Shown: piece by piece, positions 45,938 to 55,700 of the stretch
Layout of the letters: the number at the start of each line of letters is the position of its first letter
How positions within the stretch are numbered: the stretch's first letter is position 1
From: Streptomyces sp. 378
GTDB taxonomy: Bacteria; Actinomycetota; Actinomycetes; Streptomycetales; Streptomycetaceae
Assembly (NCBI RefSeq): GCF_030124145.1
Contig: NZ_JASKMS010000007.1
Coordinates: 62,001-126,000, forward strand
DNA length: 64,000 nucleotides
Reading direction: 5' to 3'
Position numbers and translations under genes: made by a program
Notes under the pieces: model-generated
Databases searched by the model: none
What the model saw: only the letters and a program-made list of their open reading frames with translations
Told to the model about the DNA's origin: nothing

Positions 45938-46519
45938 CTACCGCAGACGAGCCATCAGCGCATGCTCGACCAGCGTGATCAGCGCCGACTTCGCATCGGC
46001 CCGATGCCGCGCGTCCGTCGTGATGATCGGGGTGTCAGGCCCGATCTGGAGCGCTTCGCGCACCTCGTCCGGCGTGTACGGCTGCTGGCCGTCGAAGCCG
46101 TTCAGCGCGATGACGAACGGCAGGCCGCTGTTCTCGAAGTAGTCGACGGCGGGGAAGCAGTCGGCGAGCCTCCTCGTGTCGACCAGCACGATCGCGCCGA
46201 TGGCGCCGCGCACCAGGTCGTCCCACATGAACCAGAAGCGGTCCTGGCCCGGTGTACCGAAGAGGTACAGGATCAGGTCCTGGTCCAGGGTGATACGGCC
46301 GAAGTCCATGGCGACCGTCGTGGTCGTCTTGTCCCCGGTGTGGGTGAGGTCGTCGATGCCGGCCGAAGCGGACGTCATGACGGCCTCGGTGCGCAGCGGG
46401 TTGATCTCCGAGACGGCACCCACGAACGTGGTCTTGCCCACGCCGAAGCCGCCAGCCACCACGATCTTCGCGGACGTGGTGGAGCGGGAAGGCCCTCCGC
46501 TAGAGCTTGCGAAGTCCAC
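45938..46519 (-). CDS. cvnD2: conservon GTPase CvnD
   Basis: A 193-residue Ras-like small GTPase, last gene of a conservon. The P-loop is GGFGVGKTTFVGAV (about 23-36); switch and G3 region DFGRITLDQDLILYLFGTPG (G3 as FGTPGQDR); G4 is ALNGFDGQQP instead of NKxD; the C-terminus ends LVEHALMARLR. CvnD proteins act with the sensor-like CvnA and with CvnB and CvnC at the membrane in a G-protein-like circuit (established for cvn9). It overlaps the cvnC stop by 20 nt. The number assumes the S. coelicolor gene order. Confidence 0.92.
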   Translation of the reverse strand: MDFASSSGGPSRSTTSAKIVVAGGFGVGKTTFVGAVSEINPLRTEAVMTSASAGIDDLTHTGDKTTTTVAMDFGRITLDQDLILYLFGTPGQDRFWFMWDDLVRGAIGAIVLVDTRRLADCFPAVDYFENSGLPFVIALNGFDGQQPYTPDEVREALQIGPDTPIITTDARHRADAKSALITLVEHALMARLR

Positions 46520-47084
46520 TGAGCACCCTTTCGAGCAGTGTCACGTCTGGCTGGCCGCCGGCGCTCTCGTCGCCGCCGGGCTGATGGATGGCGACCAGTC
46601 CCGCCTCCGCCAAGTCGGCGACGAGGATCCTGGCCACGCCGAGAGGGATCGTGAGGAGCGCCGAGATCTCGGCGACCGACTTGATTTCCCGGCAGAGGTT
46701 GCAGATCCGCTGATGCTCGGGCAACTGGCCCTGCATCTGATGCGGCTGCGCAGTGGTGTGCACCAGCGCCTCGATGGCGAGCTGGTAGCGCGGGCGGGTC
46801 CGGCCGCCGGTCATGGCGTACGGACGCACCAACGGATTGTGGTGGTTCGACGCCCCGCCGGGCGTCGGCTCGGGGCTGCGGCGCTGCGGCTGCACGGGCT
46901 GAATGCGCGGCGCGTGCGGCTGGTCGTACGGCGAAGGGCCGGGGCCCTGCGGCGCGTACGGCTGCCGGTGGCTGGGCGCGGAGGGGAAGTTGTAACGGTT
47001 CGGGTTCTGACCACCGTCGCCCTGACCCTGGGCAGGGCCGTACGACCAGTTGCCCGAAGACGGACCGCCTGGGGGTGTTGCCAC
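46500..47084 (-). CDS. cvnC2: conservon DUF742 protein CvnC
   Basis: A 194-residue DUF742 protein. The first 80 residues are a Pro/Gln/Gly/Tyr-rich disordered extension; the conserved domain starts LVRPYAMTGGRTRPRYQLAI and includes HQRICNLCREIKSVAEISALL with two cysteines, PLGVARILVADLAEAGLV and a C-terminal VTLLERVLSGLRKL. It is proposed to act as a DNA-binding-like or adaptor partner in conservons. GTG at 47084 follows GGAGGAGG. It lies between cvnB and cvnD. The long N-terminal extension is absent from the paralogue at 51849. Confidence 0.9.
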   Translation of the reverse strand: MATPPGGPSSGNWSYGPAQGQGDGGQNPNRYNFPSAPSHRQPYAPQGPGPSPYDQPHAPRIQPVQPQRRSPEPTPGGASNHHNPLVRPYAMTGGRTRPRYQLAIEALVHTTAQPHQMQGQLPEHQRICNLCREIKSVAEISALLTIPLGVARILVADLAEAGLVAIHQPGGDESAGGQPDVTLLERVLSGLRKL

Positions 47085-47178
47085 TTTCTCCTCCTCCGAC
47101 TGTGCCTGGCACCCATCGCTGTGGAGCCGCGTCCCAAGACCTTACGGCCCCGGGACGCCAAAACGCACCGTCCGTCTG

Positions 47179-47601
47179 TTAGTTGAGCAGGCTCCCCTGG
47201 AGCTCCGCACGAAGGTCCGGTGTCAGGACCGTACCGGCTCGGTCGACCAGCAGCGCCATCTCGTACCCGACGAGGCCGATGTCCGCCTCCGGATGTGCGA
47301 GGACCGCGAGCGACGATCCGTCGGAGACGGACATGATGAACAGGAATCCCCGCTCCATCTCCACGACCGTCTGGTTCACGCTGCCACCCTCGAAGATCCG
47401 GGAGGCGCCTGCGGTCAGAGACGTCAAACCGGAGGCGACGGCCGCGAGCTGGTCGGCGCGGTCACGGGGGAAGCCTTCGGACATCGCCAGAAGGAGTCCG
47501 TCGGCGGAGACCACCACCGTGTGGGACACCCCCGGGGTGTTGTCCACGAAGTTGGTGATCAACCAGTTCAGGTTCTGTGCCGCCTGGCTCATCGGGCTCA
47601 C
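47179..47601 (-). CDS. cvnB2: conservon roadblock/LC7 protein CvnB
   Basis: A 140-residue roadblock/LC7 domain protein: LNWLITNFVDNTPGVSHTVV, VSADGLLLAMSEGFPRDRAD, and FEGG...VVEMERGFLFIMSV. In such systems these modulate the nucleotide state of small GTPases like CvnD. GTG at 47601 is chosen because it follows the cvnA stop by one base and SPMSQAAQNL is shared with the second conservon; ATG at 47592 is the alternative. Confidence 0.92.
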   Translation of the reverse strand: MSPMSQAAQNLNWLITNFVDNTPGVSHTVVVSADGLLLAMSEGFPRDRADQLAAVASGLTSLTAGASRIFEGGSVNQTVVEMERGFLFIMSVSDGSSLAVLAHPEADIGLVGYEMALLVDRAGTVLTPDLRAELQGSLLN

Positions 47602-47602
47602 A

Positions 47603-50600
47603 CTAACGCTCCTGGTTGTAGGTGCTGTCAGGACCGAGGCCCTGGCCGTTCGTTTCACTGCCTGCGCTGCGTCCGCGTTGGACGCCTCGACGCAGGTTGC
47701 TCAGCCTGCCCCGGACGTCCTCCGGGGCGCGGGAGACCTGTGGGCCTCCCTGGTGGGTGCTTTCGGCGGCGCCCTCGATCAGGTTGGCCTTGGGCACCCG
47801 CCTCGGCAGGCCGGAGGAGGTGACCCCGCCCGCCTTGGGCTTCCGGAGCTGCGAGGCCTGCTGCCACCGCTCGTCGTTCGCCGAGCGCCAGTCGTCCCCG
47901 TTGTTCCCCGGAGCGGAGGCCGGCGGTTCCTGGCTCACCTGGCGTGCGCCACCACCCGTACCGTTCGCACCGCTCGCGTTGGGTCCACGGCGGGGAAGCC
48001 CGGCGTCGGTCATGGTGTGAGCGGCGGAGGGGCTCGATCCCGGACGGTCGAAGCCTACGCGGTCCTGCTCACTCGCGTCAGCGGCCTGCGCAGATTCCGT
48101 TTCCGGGGCCTGAGAAGGGTACTGGCTCGGGTAGCCATTCTGGTAGCCGTCCTGCTGCGGCCAGTCATCCTGGTGACGACGCTGCTCGAACGCGGCGAAT
48201 CCGCCCTGCCCACCCGTGCCCTGCGCCGGGGGCTCCTCCTGGGCCGGCTCCGCATAGGAGGGCTCCGGGTAGCCGCCGTTCGGCGAGAAGGTGTCGTTCT
48301 GCGGCAGACCGCCGCCCGGCGCGTAGTACTGCTCGTCGTACGCAGCCCGCTGCGGCTCCTCGTACGCCGCGTGCCGCTGCTCCTCGTACGACGCCTGCTG
48401 CTCCTCGTACGGCGCCTGACGGTCGTACGCGGACGGCTGCTGCTCCGGGTAACCGCTCTGGCCGGTGTCGTAGGCCTGCCCGGCGTCGTAGCCCTGCTGC
48501 CCGTCCGCGTACTCGTCGCGGTACCCGGTCGCCTCGGTGGACTGCTGCTGGTCGCTCTGCCCGGGCAGCGCGGGCTGCTCGTGCGACTGGGCCTCCAGGG
48601 CCGCCCGGCGCTCCTCGCGCATCAGGGAGCGGCCCACGGGGTCCAGCTCACGTATGTCGTCGGGGACTTCGGTGTAGCGGCTGTCGTCGAAGCCGAGCTC
48701 CGCGGCCGTGCGCATGGGCTGGCCGAAGTTCTCGCCGCCGAAGTTCTGCTCCGGGATGATCTGCGAGACGGTGAACTCGTCGCGGTCCACGTGGTGCTCG
48801 CCGCCGCCACCGTGGGTGATCGCGTCCGGCAGCATGACCAGCGAGGTCGTCCCGGCCTGCTCGCCCGAGGGGCGCAGCTGGACGCGGATGCCGTGCCGGT
48901 CGGACAGGCGGCCGACCACGAACAGGCCCATGCGCTGGGAGATCGCGGCGTCCACGGTCGGCGGGTTGGCCAGCTTGTGGTTGATGTCCGCGAAGTCCTC
49001 GGCGGTCAGGCCGATGCCCTTGTCGTGGATCTCGATCATCACGCGGCCGTCGGGCAGCCGGGTGGCGGTCACGCGGACCTTGGTCTGCGGGGAGGAGAAC
49101 GTCGTCGCGTTCTCCAGCAGCTCGGCGAGCAGGTGCACGAGGTCGGTCACGGCCCGGCCGTGGATCTCGGCCTCCGGGACACCGGACAGCTCGATGCGCT
49201 CGTACTGCTCCACCTCGGAGGAGGCGGCGCGCAGCACGTCGACCAGCGGGACCGGCTGGTCCCAGCGGCGGCCGGGCTCCTCGCCGGCGAGGACCAGGAG
49301 GTTCTCGCCGTTGCGGCGCATACGCGTGGCCAGGTGGTCCAGGCGGAAGAGGTTCTCCAGCTGGTCCGGGTCGGCCTCGTTGTTCTCCAGGTCGGTGATC
49401 AGGGTCAGCTGGCCCTCGATCAGGGACTGGTTGCGGCGCGACAGGTTGGTGAAGATCGCGTTGATGTTGCCCCGCAGCAGGGCCTGCTCGGCGGCGAGCC
49501 GGACGGCCTCGCGGTGGACCTGGTCGAAGGCGCGGGCGACTTCGCCGATCTCGTCCGTGGTGGTGATCGGGATGGCCTGTACGCGGGTGTCGACGCGGCC
49601 CGGGTCGGTGCGGGAGAGCTGGTCGACCAGCATCGGCAGGCGCTGCTCGGCGATGCCGAAGGCGGCGTTGCGCAGCTGACGCATCGAGCGGCTCATCTGA
49701 CGGGCGACCGCACCGGCCAGGATGAAGGCCAGCAGCAGGGCGACCACGACGGCGGCACCGGTGATGTAGGCGTCACGCTGGGCGTCGTCGGCGATGTCCG
49801 AGGCCTCGCTCACGGCCTTGTCGGCCAGGTCGTTCTCGATCTTCTCGTACGCGTTGAACTTGAGGGTGTTGACCGCCCACCAGTTCTCGGCGGTGATGCC
49901 CTTCTCCGCGAGGGCGGCGCGGGCGCTCGGGTCCGTGCTCTGGAGCGTCGCGACGGCGGAGATCATCGTCGTCGGGTTGGACGGCGGCGGGACGTAGTCC
50001 GGGTTCTTGGCCTTGGCCTCCCGGGCCATCACGGCGGCGTCGGCCTTGATCTTGGTCTCGGCCGCGTCGAGCTTGGCCGCGTCCTGCTCGGTGCCGCCGC
50101 CGATGTACTCCTGCACGGCGATGCGCTCGAGGTAGGCGTACGAGGACAGGGCGATGCGCTGGCTGGCCAGGTTGCCGGCGTCCGGGCCCGGCTTGACCAG
50201 GATGTGCATGCCGATGGAGCGCTGCAGCGACAGGGCCGCCTTGGTGAGCTCGATGGCGTACACGGTCCGGCCGTAGCTGGTGATGTTGCCGGTGCCCAGA
50301 CCGAGCTCGTTGGCGAACTCCGTCAGCGGGTGGGCGACCTCGACGTAGCCCTCCTCGGTCTGCACGCCCCTGAGCTTGGAGGTGTACGCGACCTGGCGCA
50401 GCGTGGCGAGCTTCGGCTCCGCCTTGCGGAACAGATCCAGCCGGCGCTCCAGGCCGGGCTTCGCCGGCATGTTCTGGGCCGCGGCGTCGAAGGCGTCGGC
50501 CGCCTCGTCGGTGGCCTTGCGGACCTGCGTGACGGTCGCCTTGTCCTGCGCGGTCTGGGCGCTGCCCTTCAGCAGGGGCGCCGCCGAGGCGTCACGTTCG

Positions 50601-50917
50601 TTGTAGAGGGCGTTGGCGTAGAGCAGCGAAGCGCGCACCAGACGCGCCGTGTTCTCCGCGTCCTCGGCCTCCTGCCAGGTGTCGATCGAGCTCTTCACCT
50701 GGAAGCCGCCCATGACGAGGCCGACCACCACGGGTATGAGCAGGATCGCGTTGAGCCTGGTCGCCACGCGCCAGTTGCGCGGGGAGAGACGGCCGCCGCT
50801 CTCGGCGGGCGCGGCCGTCGGCTCCGAACCGGGCACGGGGGCGGGCGCCGCTGTGCGCGGCGGCGGGGTGAAGTTGCCCCGGGCCGACGGCTCGGGACTG
50901 TTCTTGCTTCGCCTCAC
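47603..50917 (-). CDS. cvnA2: conservon histidine-kinase-like sensor CvnA
   Basis: A 1104-residue membrane sensor. TM1 (about 55-73), an extracytoplasmic nitrate/nitrite-sensor-like helical domain (about 75-380), TM2 (about 386-410), HAMP linker, then a coiled region and an HATPase domain (about 585-715; ELLENATTFSSP as N-box). The His phosphoacceptor region is replaced by RLDHLATRMRRNGENLLVLAG, so classical kinase activity is uncertain. The C-terminal 380 residues are disordered, rich in Gln, Pro, Tyr and Glu (repeated YEEQ). GTG at 50917 starts the operon. Confidence 0.92.
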   Translation of the reverse strand: MRRSKNSPEPSARGNFTPPPRTAAPAPVPGSEPTAAPAESGGRLSPRNWRVATRLNAILLIPVVVGLVMGGFQVKSSIDTWQEAEDAENTARLVRASLLYANALYNERDASAAPLLKGSAQTAQDKATVTQVRKATDEAADAFDAAAQNMPAKPGLERRLDLFRKAEPKLATLRQVAYTSKLRGVQTEEGYVEVAHPLTEFANELGLGTGNITSYGRTVYAIELTKAALSLQRSIGMHILVKPGPDAGNLASQRIALSSYAYLERIAVQEYIGGGTEQDAAKLDAAETKIKADAAVMAREAKAKNPDYVPPPSNPTTMISAVATLQSTDPSARAALAEKGITAENWWAVNTLKFNAYEKIENDLADKAVSEASDIADDAQRDAYITGAAVVVALLLAFILAGAVARQMSRSMRQLRNAAFGIAEQRLPMLVDQLSRTDPGRVDTRVQAIPITTTDEIGEVARAFDQVHREAVRLAAEQALLRGNINAIFTNLSRRNQSLIEGQLTLITDLENNEADPDQLENLFRLDHLATRMRRNGENLLVLAGEEPGRRWDQPVPLVDVLRAASSEVEQYERIELSGVPEAEIHGRAVTDLVHLLAELLENATTFSSPQTKVRVTATRLPDGRVMIEIHDKGIGLTAEDFADINHKLANPPTVDAAISQRMGLFVVGRLSDRHGIRVQLRPSGEQAGTTSLVMLPDAITHGGGGEHHVDRDEFTVSQIIPEQNFGGENFGQPMRTAAELGFDDSRYTEVPDDIRELDPVGRSLMREERRAALEAQSHEQPALPGQSDQQQSTEATGYRDEYADGQQGYDAGQAYDTGQSGYPEQQPSAYDRQAPYEEQQASYEEQRHAAYEEPQRAAYDEQYYAPGGGLPQNDTFSPNGGYPEPSYAEPAQEEPPAQGTGGQGGFAAFEQRRHQDDWPQQDGYQNGYPSQYPSQAPETESAQAADASEQDRVGFDRPGSSPSAAHTMTDAGLPRRGPNASGANGTGGGARQVSQEPPASAPGNNGDDWRSANDERWQQASQLRKPKAGGVTSSGLPRRVPKANLIEGAAESTHQGGPQVSRAPEDVRGRLSNLRRGVQRGRSAGSETNGQGLGPDSTYNQER

Positions 50918-51114
50918 TCGACCAACAACCTCTCGGCGGTCGGCACCAACGTTGTGCCGCAGTGTTCAGAGCCCAACACGACTCGATGGACGAGTACGTC
51001 ATTGACTATTGGGCAGTTCAGGCATTCCAGCACGACGACCTGCGCTCTTCCAAACAGTCCGGGGAGGCGATTCGACGTGATGCAAGCCCCAGATAAAACG
51101 GTCATAAAGAACGA
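50918..51114. other. upstream region of cvnA2
   Basis: About 200 bp between the conservons carrying the cvnA2 promoter. No confident -35/-10 pair was picked out; the base composition is lower in GC than the genes. No ORF supported. Confidence 0.4.
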
Positions 51115-51134
51115 GCCCCGCCAAAAGGCGGGGC
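51115..51134 (-). terminator. terminator of the cvn1 operon
   Basis: GCCCCGCC-AAAA-GGCGGGGC forms a perfect 8-bp stem, with a T-rich tract beyond it in the minus direction (TCGTTCTTTATG). It lies 160 bp past the cvnD1 stop. Confidence 0.8.
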
Positions 51135-51292
51135 GATTGTGAGCGCAGCGACACCGCATGTGCGCGACGCGTGGCCGTACCACCCCATTCCTCTGCCGAA
51201 ACGTTATGAACACCGTGGCCGACCGTGTCAAAGGACACAGTCGGCTCCGGTGTATCTACGGCAACTGCCGTATGACGTATCTGAATTGGGTG

Positions 51293-51868
51293 CTACCTCA
51301 GCCGTGCCATCAAAGCATGCTCGACCAGTGTGATCAGGGCACCCTTCGCATCCGACCGGTGCCGGGCGTCGGTGGTGATGATCGGGGTGTCCGGTCCGAT
51401 CTGCAGCGCCTCGCGCACCTCTTCGGGCTGGTAGGGCTGCTGTCCGTCGAAGCCGTTCAGCGCCACGACGAACGGCAGACCCGAGTTCTCGAAGTAGTCG
51501 ACGGCCGGGAAGCAGTCGGCCAGGCGCCGGGTGTCCACGAGCACCACCGCGCCGATGGCACCGCGCACCAGGTCGTCCCACATGAACCAGAAGCGGTCCT
51601 GGCCCGGCGTACCGAAGAGGTACAGGATCAGGTCCTGGTCCAGGGTGATACGGCCGAAGTCCATGGCCACCGTGGTGGTGGTCTTGTCCCCGGTGTGGGT
51701 GAGGTCGTCGATGCCCGCGCTGGCGGAGGTCATCACGGCCTCCGTGCGCAGCGGGTTGATCTCCGAGACGGCACCCACGAACGTGGTCTTGCCCACGCCG
51801 AATCCGCCCGCCACCACGATCTTCGCGGAGGTGGTGGATCGACCCGCGTCAGAGCTTGCGAAGTCCAC
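51293..51868 (-). CDS. cvnD1: conservon GTPase CvnD
   Basis: A 191-residue Ras-like GTPase with P-loop GGFGVGKTTFVGAV, G3 LFGTPGQDRFWFMWDD and G4-like ALNGFDGQQP. It is almost identical in protein sequence to the other CvnD in this window, and the DNA is nearly identical over 200-bp stretches, including third positions. It overlaps cvnC1 by 20 nt. Membership in cvn1 is assigned from gene order. Confidence 0.92.
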   Translation of the reverse strand: MDFASSDAGRSTTSAKIVVAGGFGVGKTTFVGAVSEINPLRTEAVMTSASAGIDDLTHTGDKTTTTVAMDFGRITLDQDLILYLFGTPGQDRFWFMWDDLVRGAIGAVVLVDTRRLADCFPAVDYFENSGLPFVVALNGFDGQQPYQPEEVREALQIGPDTPIITTDARHRSDAKGALITLVEHALMARLR

Positions 51869-52244
51869 TGAGCACCCTTTCGAGCAGTGTCACGTCCGGT
51901 GCACCGGTGGCGTCGTCGCCGCCCGGCTGGTGGATCGCGACGAGACCGGCCTCGGCGAGGTCCGCGACCAGGATCCGGGCCACACCGAGCGGCATGTTGA
52001 GCAGCGCCGAGACCTCGGCCACCGACTTCACCTCACGGCAGAGGTGGCAGATCCGCTGGTGCTCAGGGAGCAGTCCCATGAGCGCGGCGGGGTCCGCGGT
52101 CGTACTGATCAGTGCCTCGATGGCCAACTGATAGCGCGGCCGCGTCCGGCCGCCGGTCATGGCGTAAGGCCGTACCAGCGGCTGGTCGCCCTCGTCCTCG
52201 TACGGCTCCGCGTACGGATCATGAGAGGCGGTGGGCGGGGTCAT
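51849..52244 (-). CDS. cvnC1: conservon DUF742 protein CvnC
   Basis: A 131-residue DUF742 protein, shorter than its paralogue because the Pro/Gln-rich N-terminus is only about 20 residues. The conserved domain begins LVRPYAMTGGRTRPRYQLAI and has RICHLCREVKSVAEVSALL. GGAGGA is 3-8 nt before the ATG. Second-to-last gene of the operon. Confidence 0.92.
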   Translation of the reverse strand: MTPPTASHDPYAEPYEDEGDQPLVRPYAMTGGRTRPRYQLAIEALISTTADPAALMGLLPEHQRICHLCREVKSVAEVSALLNMPLGVARILVADLAEAGLVAIHQPGGDDATGAPDVTLLERVLSGLRKL

Positions 52245-52355
52245 GAGTCCTCCGGGCGGGACAGCAAGTCGGTCAGCAAGCCGTCTGACGGGGCCTGTGT
52301 GGGGTGTGCGGCGGCCGGACGGTGATGTGGGTGAGACGGGTGGTGCCGGGGCCGA

Positions 52356-52778
52356 TCAGTGGAGCAGACTGCCTTGGAGCTCAGCTCGCAGGTCGGGGGT
52401 GAGGACCGCGCCCGCGCGGTCGACCAGGAGCGCCATCTCGTAGCCGACGAGGCCGATGTCGCACTCGGGGTGGGCGAGAACGGCCAGGGACGAGCCGTCC
52501 GAGACGGACATGAGGAACAGGAACCCTCGCTCCATCTCCACGACCGTCTGCGCCACCTCACCGCCCTCGAAGATCCGGGAGGCGCCCGCCGTCAGGGACG
52601 TCAGGCCCGAGGCGACGGCCGCGAGCTGGTCCGCGCGGTCGCGCGGGAAGCCCTCCGACATCGCCAGGAGGAGACCGTCGGCGGACACGACGACGGTGTG
52701 GGACACCCCGGGGGTGTTGTCCACGAAGTTGGTGATCAACCAGTTGAGATTCTGTGCCGCCTGGCTCATCGGACTCAA
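52356..52778 (-). CDS. cvnB1: conservon roadblock/LC7 protein CvnB
   Basis: A 140-residue roadblock/LC7 protein nearly identical to the other CvnB (SPMSQAAQNLNWLITNFVDN). TTG at 52778 immediately follows the cvnA1 stop TAG, and the preserved upstream residues support this start over the internal ATG. Expected to act with CvnD as a regulator of nucleotide state. Confidence 0.92.
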   Translation of the reverse strand: MSPMSQAAQNLNWLITNFVDNTPGVSHTVVVSADGLLLAMSEGFPRDRADQLAAVASGLTSLTAGASRIFEGGEVAQTVVEMERGFLFLMSVSDGSSLAVLAHPECDIGLVGYEMALLVDRAGAVLTPDLRAELQGSLLH

Positions 52779-55700
52779 CTAACGCTCCTGCTGGTGAGTG
52801 GGCCGTGGGTGGCTGCCGGTCTGGGTGGACCCGGCCTGACGACCCTGTGCGATTCCCCGACGGAGATTGGTCAGCCGGCCGCGCACGTCATCGGGCGCAC
52901 GCGAGACCTGCGGACCGCTCTGGTGGGTTTGCTGCTGAGCCGTGCCCGGGACGAGGTTCGCCCGGGGCACCCGGCGCGGCAGGCCGGAGGTGGTGACACC
53001 ACCCGCGGCGGGCTGGCGGACGCGTTCGGCCTGGCGGACGAGGTCGTCGTTCGGCGAGGCGCGCCAGCCGGCGGGGGCGGCGGACCGCTGCGGACCGGTG
53101 GGTCCCTGCGGTTGCTGCGGGGCGGCCGGAGCGGAACCGTTGTTCTGCGGCTGCTGCTGCTCCTGCTGGCCGTGGAACCAGTTGGTCTCCAGCGTGTCGT
53201 ACAGCGGGGTACGACCGTCGCCCGGACCGGACGCCGGCGGCAGGGCCTCGGGCTCCTGCCGGACGGGCCGGGCCTGCGGGGCGGGCGGACGCGGGGCACC
53301 GAAGTCGGCACCGCCCCGCCCGCCGTTGACCTGCGGCCGCTCGAACTGGCCCGTGCCCGCCGGGTCGGCCGGTGTGGCCGGACCGGGCAGGGTGGGCCGG
53401 CCGGAGCCGTTGTCCTGGCGCGGCGCGGGGTAGTGGCCGGTCGAGCCGTTGTCCTGGCTGGGTGCCGGGTAGTGGCCGGTCGAGCCGTTGTCCTGCCGCT
53501 GAGCCGGGTACTGGCCGGTGGAGCCGTTGTCGTAGGACTGCGGTGCCGGGTACTGGCCGGTGGAGCCGTTGTCGTAGGACTGCGGTGCCGGGTACTGGCC
53601 CGTGGAGCCGTTGTCGTAGGACTGCTGAGCCGGGAACTGGCCCGACGTGGACGACGGGTCGGGGCGCCCGCCCGTGGTGCCGAAGACGTCCGGGCGGACG
53701 AACTGGCCCGGGCCCTGCGACGCGTTCGCGCCCGGGCCGAACGGGTCCGCGTGCTGCGGAGCGCCGAAGTCGGCCGGCGAGCCGGGACCCTGCCGGTCGT
53801 TGTCACGCGGGACGGCCGGCATCTCCGACGTCGAGCCGGGGTTCTGACGGTCGTCGACACGCGGCATGGACGCCGTGCGGGCGACGTCCGGCTCCTCGTG
53901 GCCGCGCGGGGCGTCCAGCGAGGCACGCGGCACCGGCGGCTGGGCGTTCTCGTCGCTCCAGCTCGGCACCCGCTGCTGCGCGTCACCCCCGGGCAGCTCG
54001 GCCCGCGGACCGCCACGCGGCGGCAGCTGCGGCCGGCGGCCCTTGCCCTGCTCGGAGTTGTTGCCCTGCTTCTTCCGGCTGCGGCCACCGCCGAAGGCGT
54101 CCTGGCCCTGCGGCCCGTTGGTGCCCGCGGCCTGCAGACCCTGCGGGGCACCCGGCGCCTGCTGGCCGAATCCGGCCCCGGCACCGGCCGGAGCCTGACG
54201 GCCCTGCGGGGCACCACCCTGCTCGAACGCGGAGGTGCCGGGACCCTGTGGTCCGCGCGCTCCGCCCGGACGGCCACCGTCCGCGTCCCGCCCGGGCAGC
54301 GCGGCCCGCGGACTCTGGCCGGGAGCGAGCCGGCCACCGCCGGACGCACCGCCGCCGAAGGCACCGCCGGACGCACCGGCCCCGAGGGCACCGGCGTTCT
54401 GGCCGGCACCGGCGGCACGCCGGGCCGCGGCCGCACCGGCGGCGGCCTGCGCGGCGGCGGGTCCGCCACCGACCGGCGGCTGACCGGGCTGCTTGGGCTG
54501 GGGCTTCCTGCCCCCCTGGGCGACATCGACGGGCAGCATGACCAGCGCGGTCGTACCACCGGAGTCGGACGGGCGCAGCTGGATGCGGATGCCGTGCCGC
54601 TGGGACAGCCGGCCGACCACGAACAGACCCATGCGGCGGGAGACGGAGACGTCCACCGTCGGGGGAGAGGCGAGCCGCTCGTTGATCGCGGCGAGGTCCT
54701 CGGGGGAGAGGCCGATGCCGGTGTCGTGGATCTCGATCAGCACACGGCCGTCGGGCAGCGCGTGACCGGTGACCTTGACCTTGGTCTGCGGCGAGGAGAA
54801 CGAGGTCGCGTTCTCCAGCAGCTCGGCGAGCAGGTGCACGAGGTCGTTGACCACACGGCCGGCCACTTCGGTGGTCGGCACGGAGGCCAGCTCGATGCGC
54901 TCGTACTGCTCCACCTCGGACGCGGCGGCGCGGAGCACGTCGACCAGCGGCACCGGACGGGTCCAGCGGCGGCCGGGCTCCTCGCCCGCGAGGACGAGGA
55001 GGTTCTCGCCGTTACGGCGCATGCGGGTCGCGAGGTGGTCGAGCTTGAAGAGCGAGGACAGCTGGTCCGGGTCGGCCTCGCGGGACTCCAGCTCGGAGAT
55101 CAGCGACAGCTGGCGCTGGATCAGACCCTGGGAGCGACGCGAGAGGTTGGTGAACATCGCGTTGACGTTGCCCCGCAGGAGGGCCTGCTCGGCGGCGAGG
55201 CGGACCGCCTCGCGGTGCACGTCGTCGAAGGCCGAGGCCACTCGGCCGATCTCGTCCCGGGAGTGCACACCGACCGACTCCACGGAGGTGTCGACATCCT
55301 GCGGGTCGGACTCGGACAGCTGCTTGACCAGCTCGGGCAGACGGTCGGAGGCGACCTTGGTCGCGGTCTCCTCCAGGCGGCGCAGCGAGCGGATCATGGA
55401 CCGCGCCACGACGAAGGCGCCGACCAGTGACACACCGAGCACGATCAGGATCAGGGCACCGGAGATGATCGCGTCGCGCTCGGTGGCGCTGCGCAGCTCG
55501 CGGGCCTTCTGCTCCATCTCCTCGAGCAGCGTGTGCTCGATGTTCTTCATCTGCTGGATCTTGGTGGAGCTGTCGTCCAGCCAGTCGCGGTAGGACCGCT
55601 TGTCCTGCTGGGCGAGACCGCTCGCGGAGACCAGGGCGCGACCCGCGTAGGTGTCGGTCGCCTTGATCGTGGAGTTGCCGCCGTCCTCGATCGGCTTGAG

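Noticed and set aside
47183..51142. 1319-codon plus-strand frame opposite the cvn2 operon
   Set aside because: Shadow of cvnB2 and cvnA2, which have clear domains and starts; no ribosome binding site.
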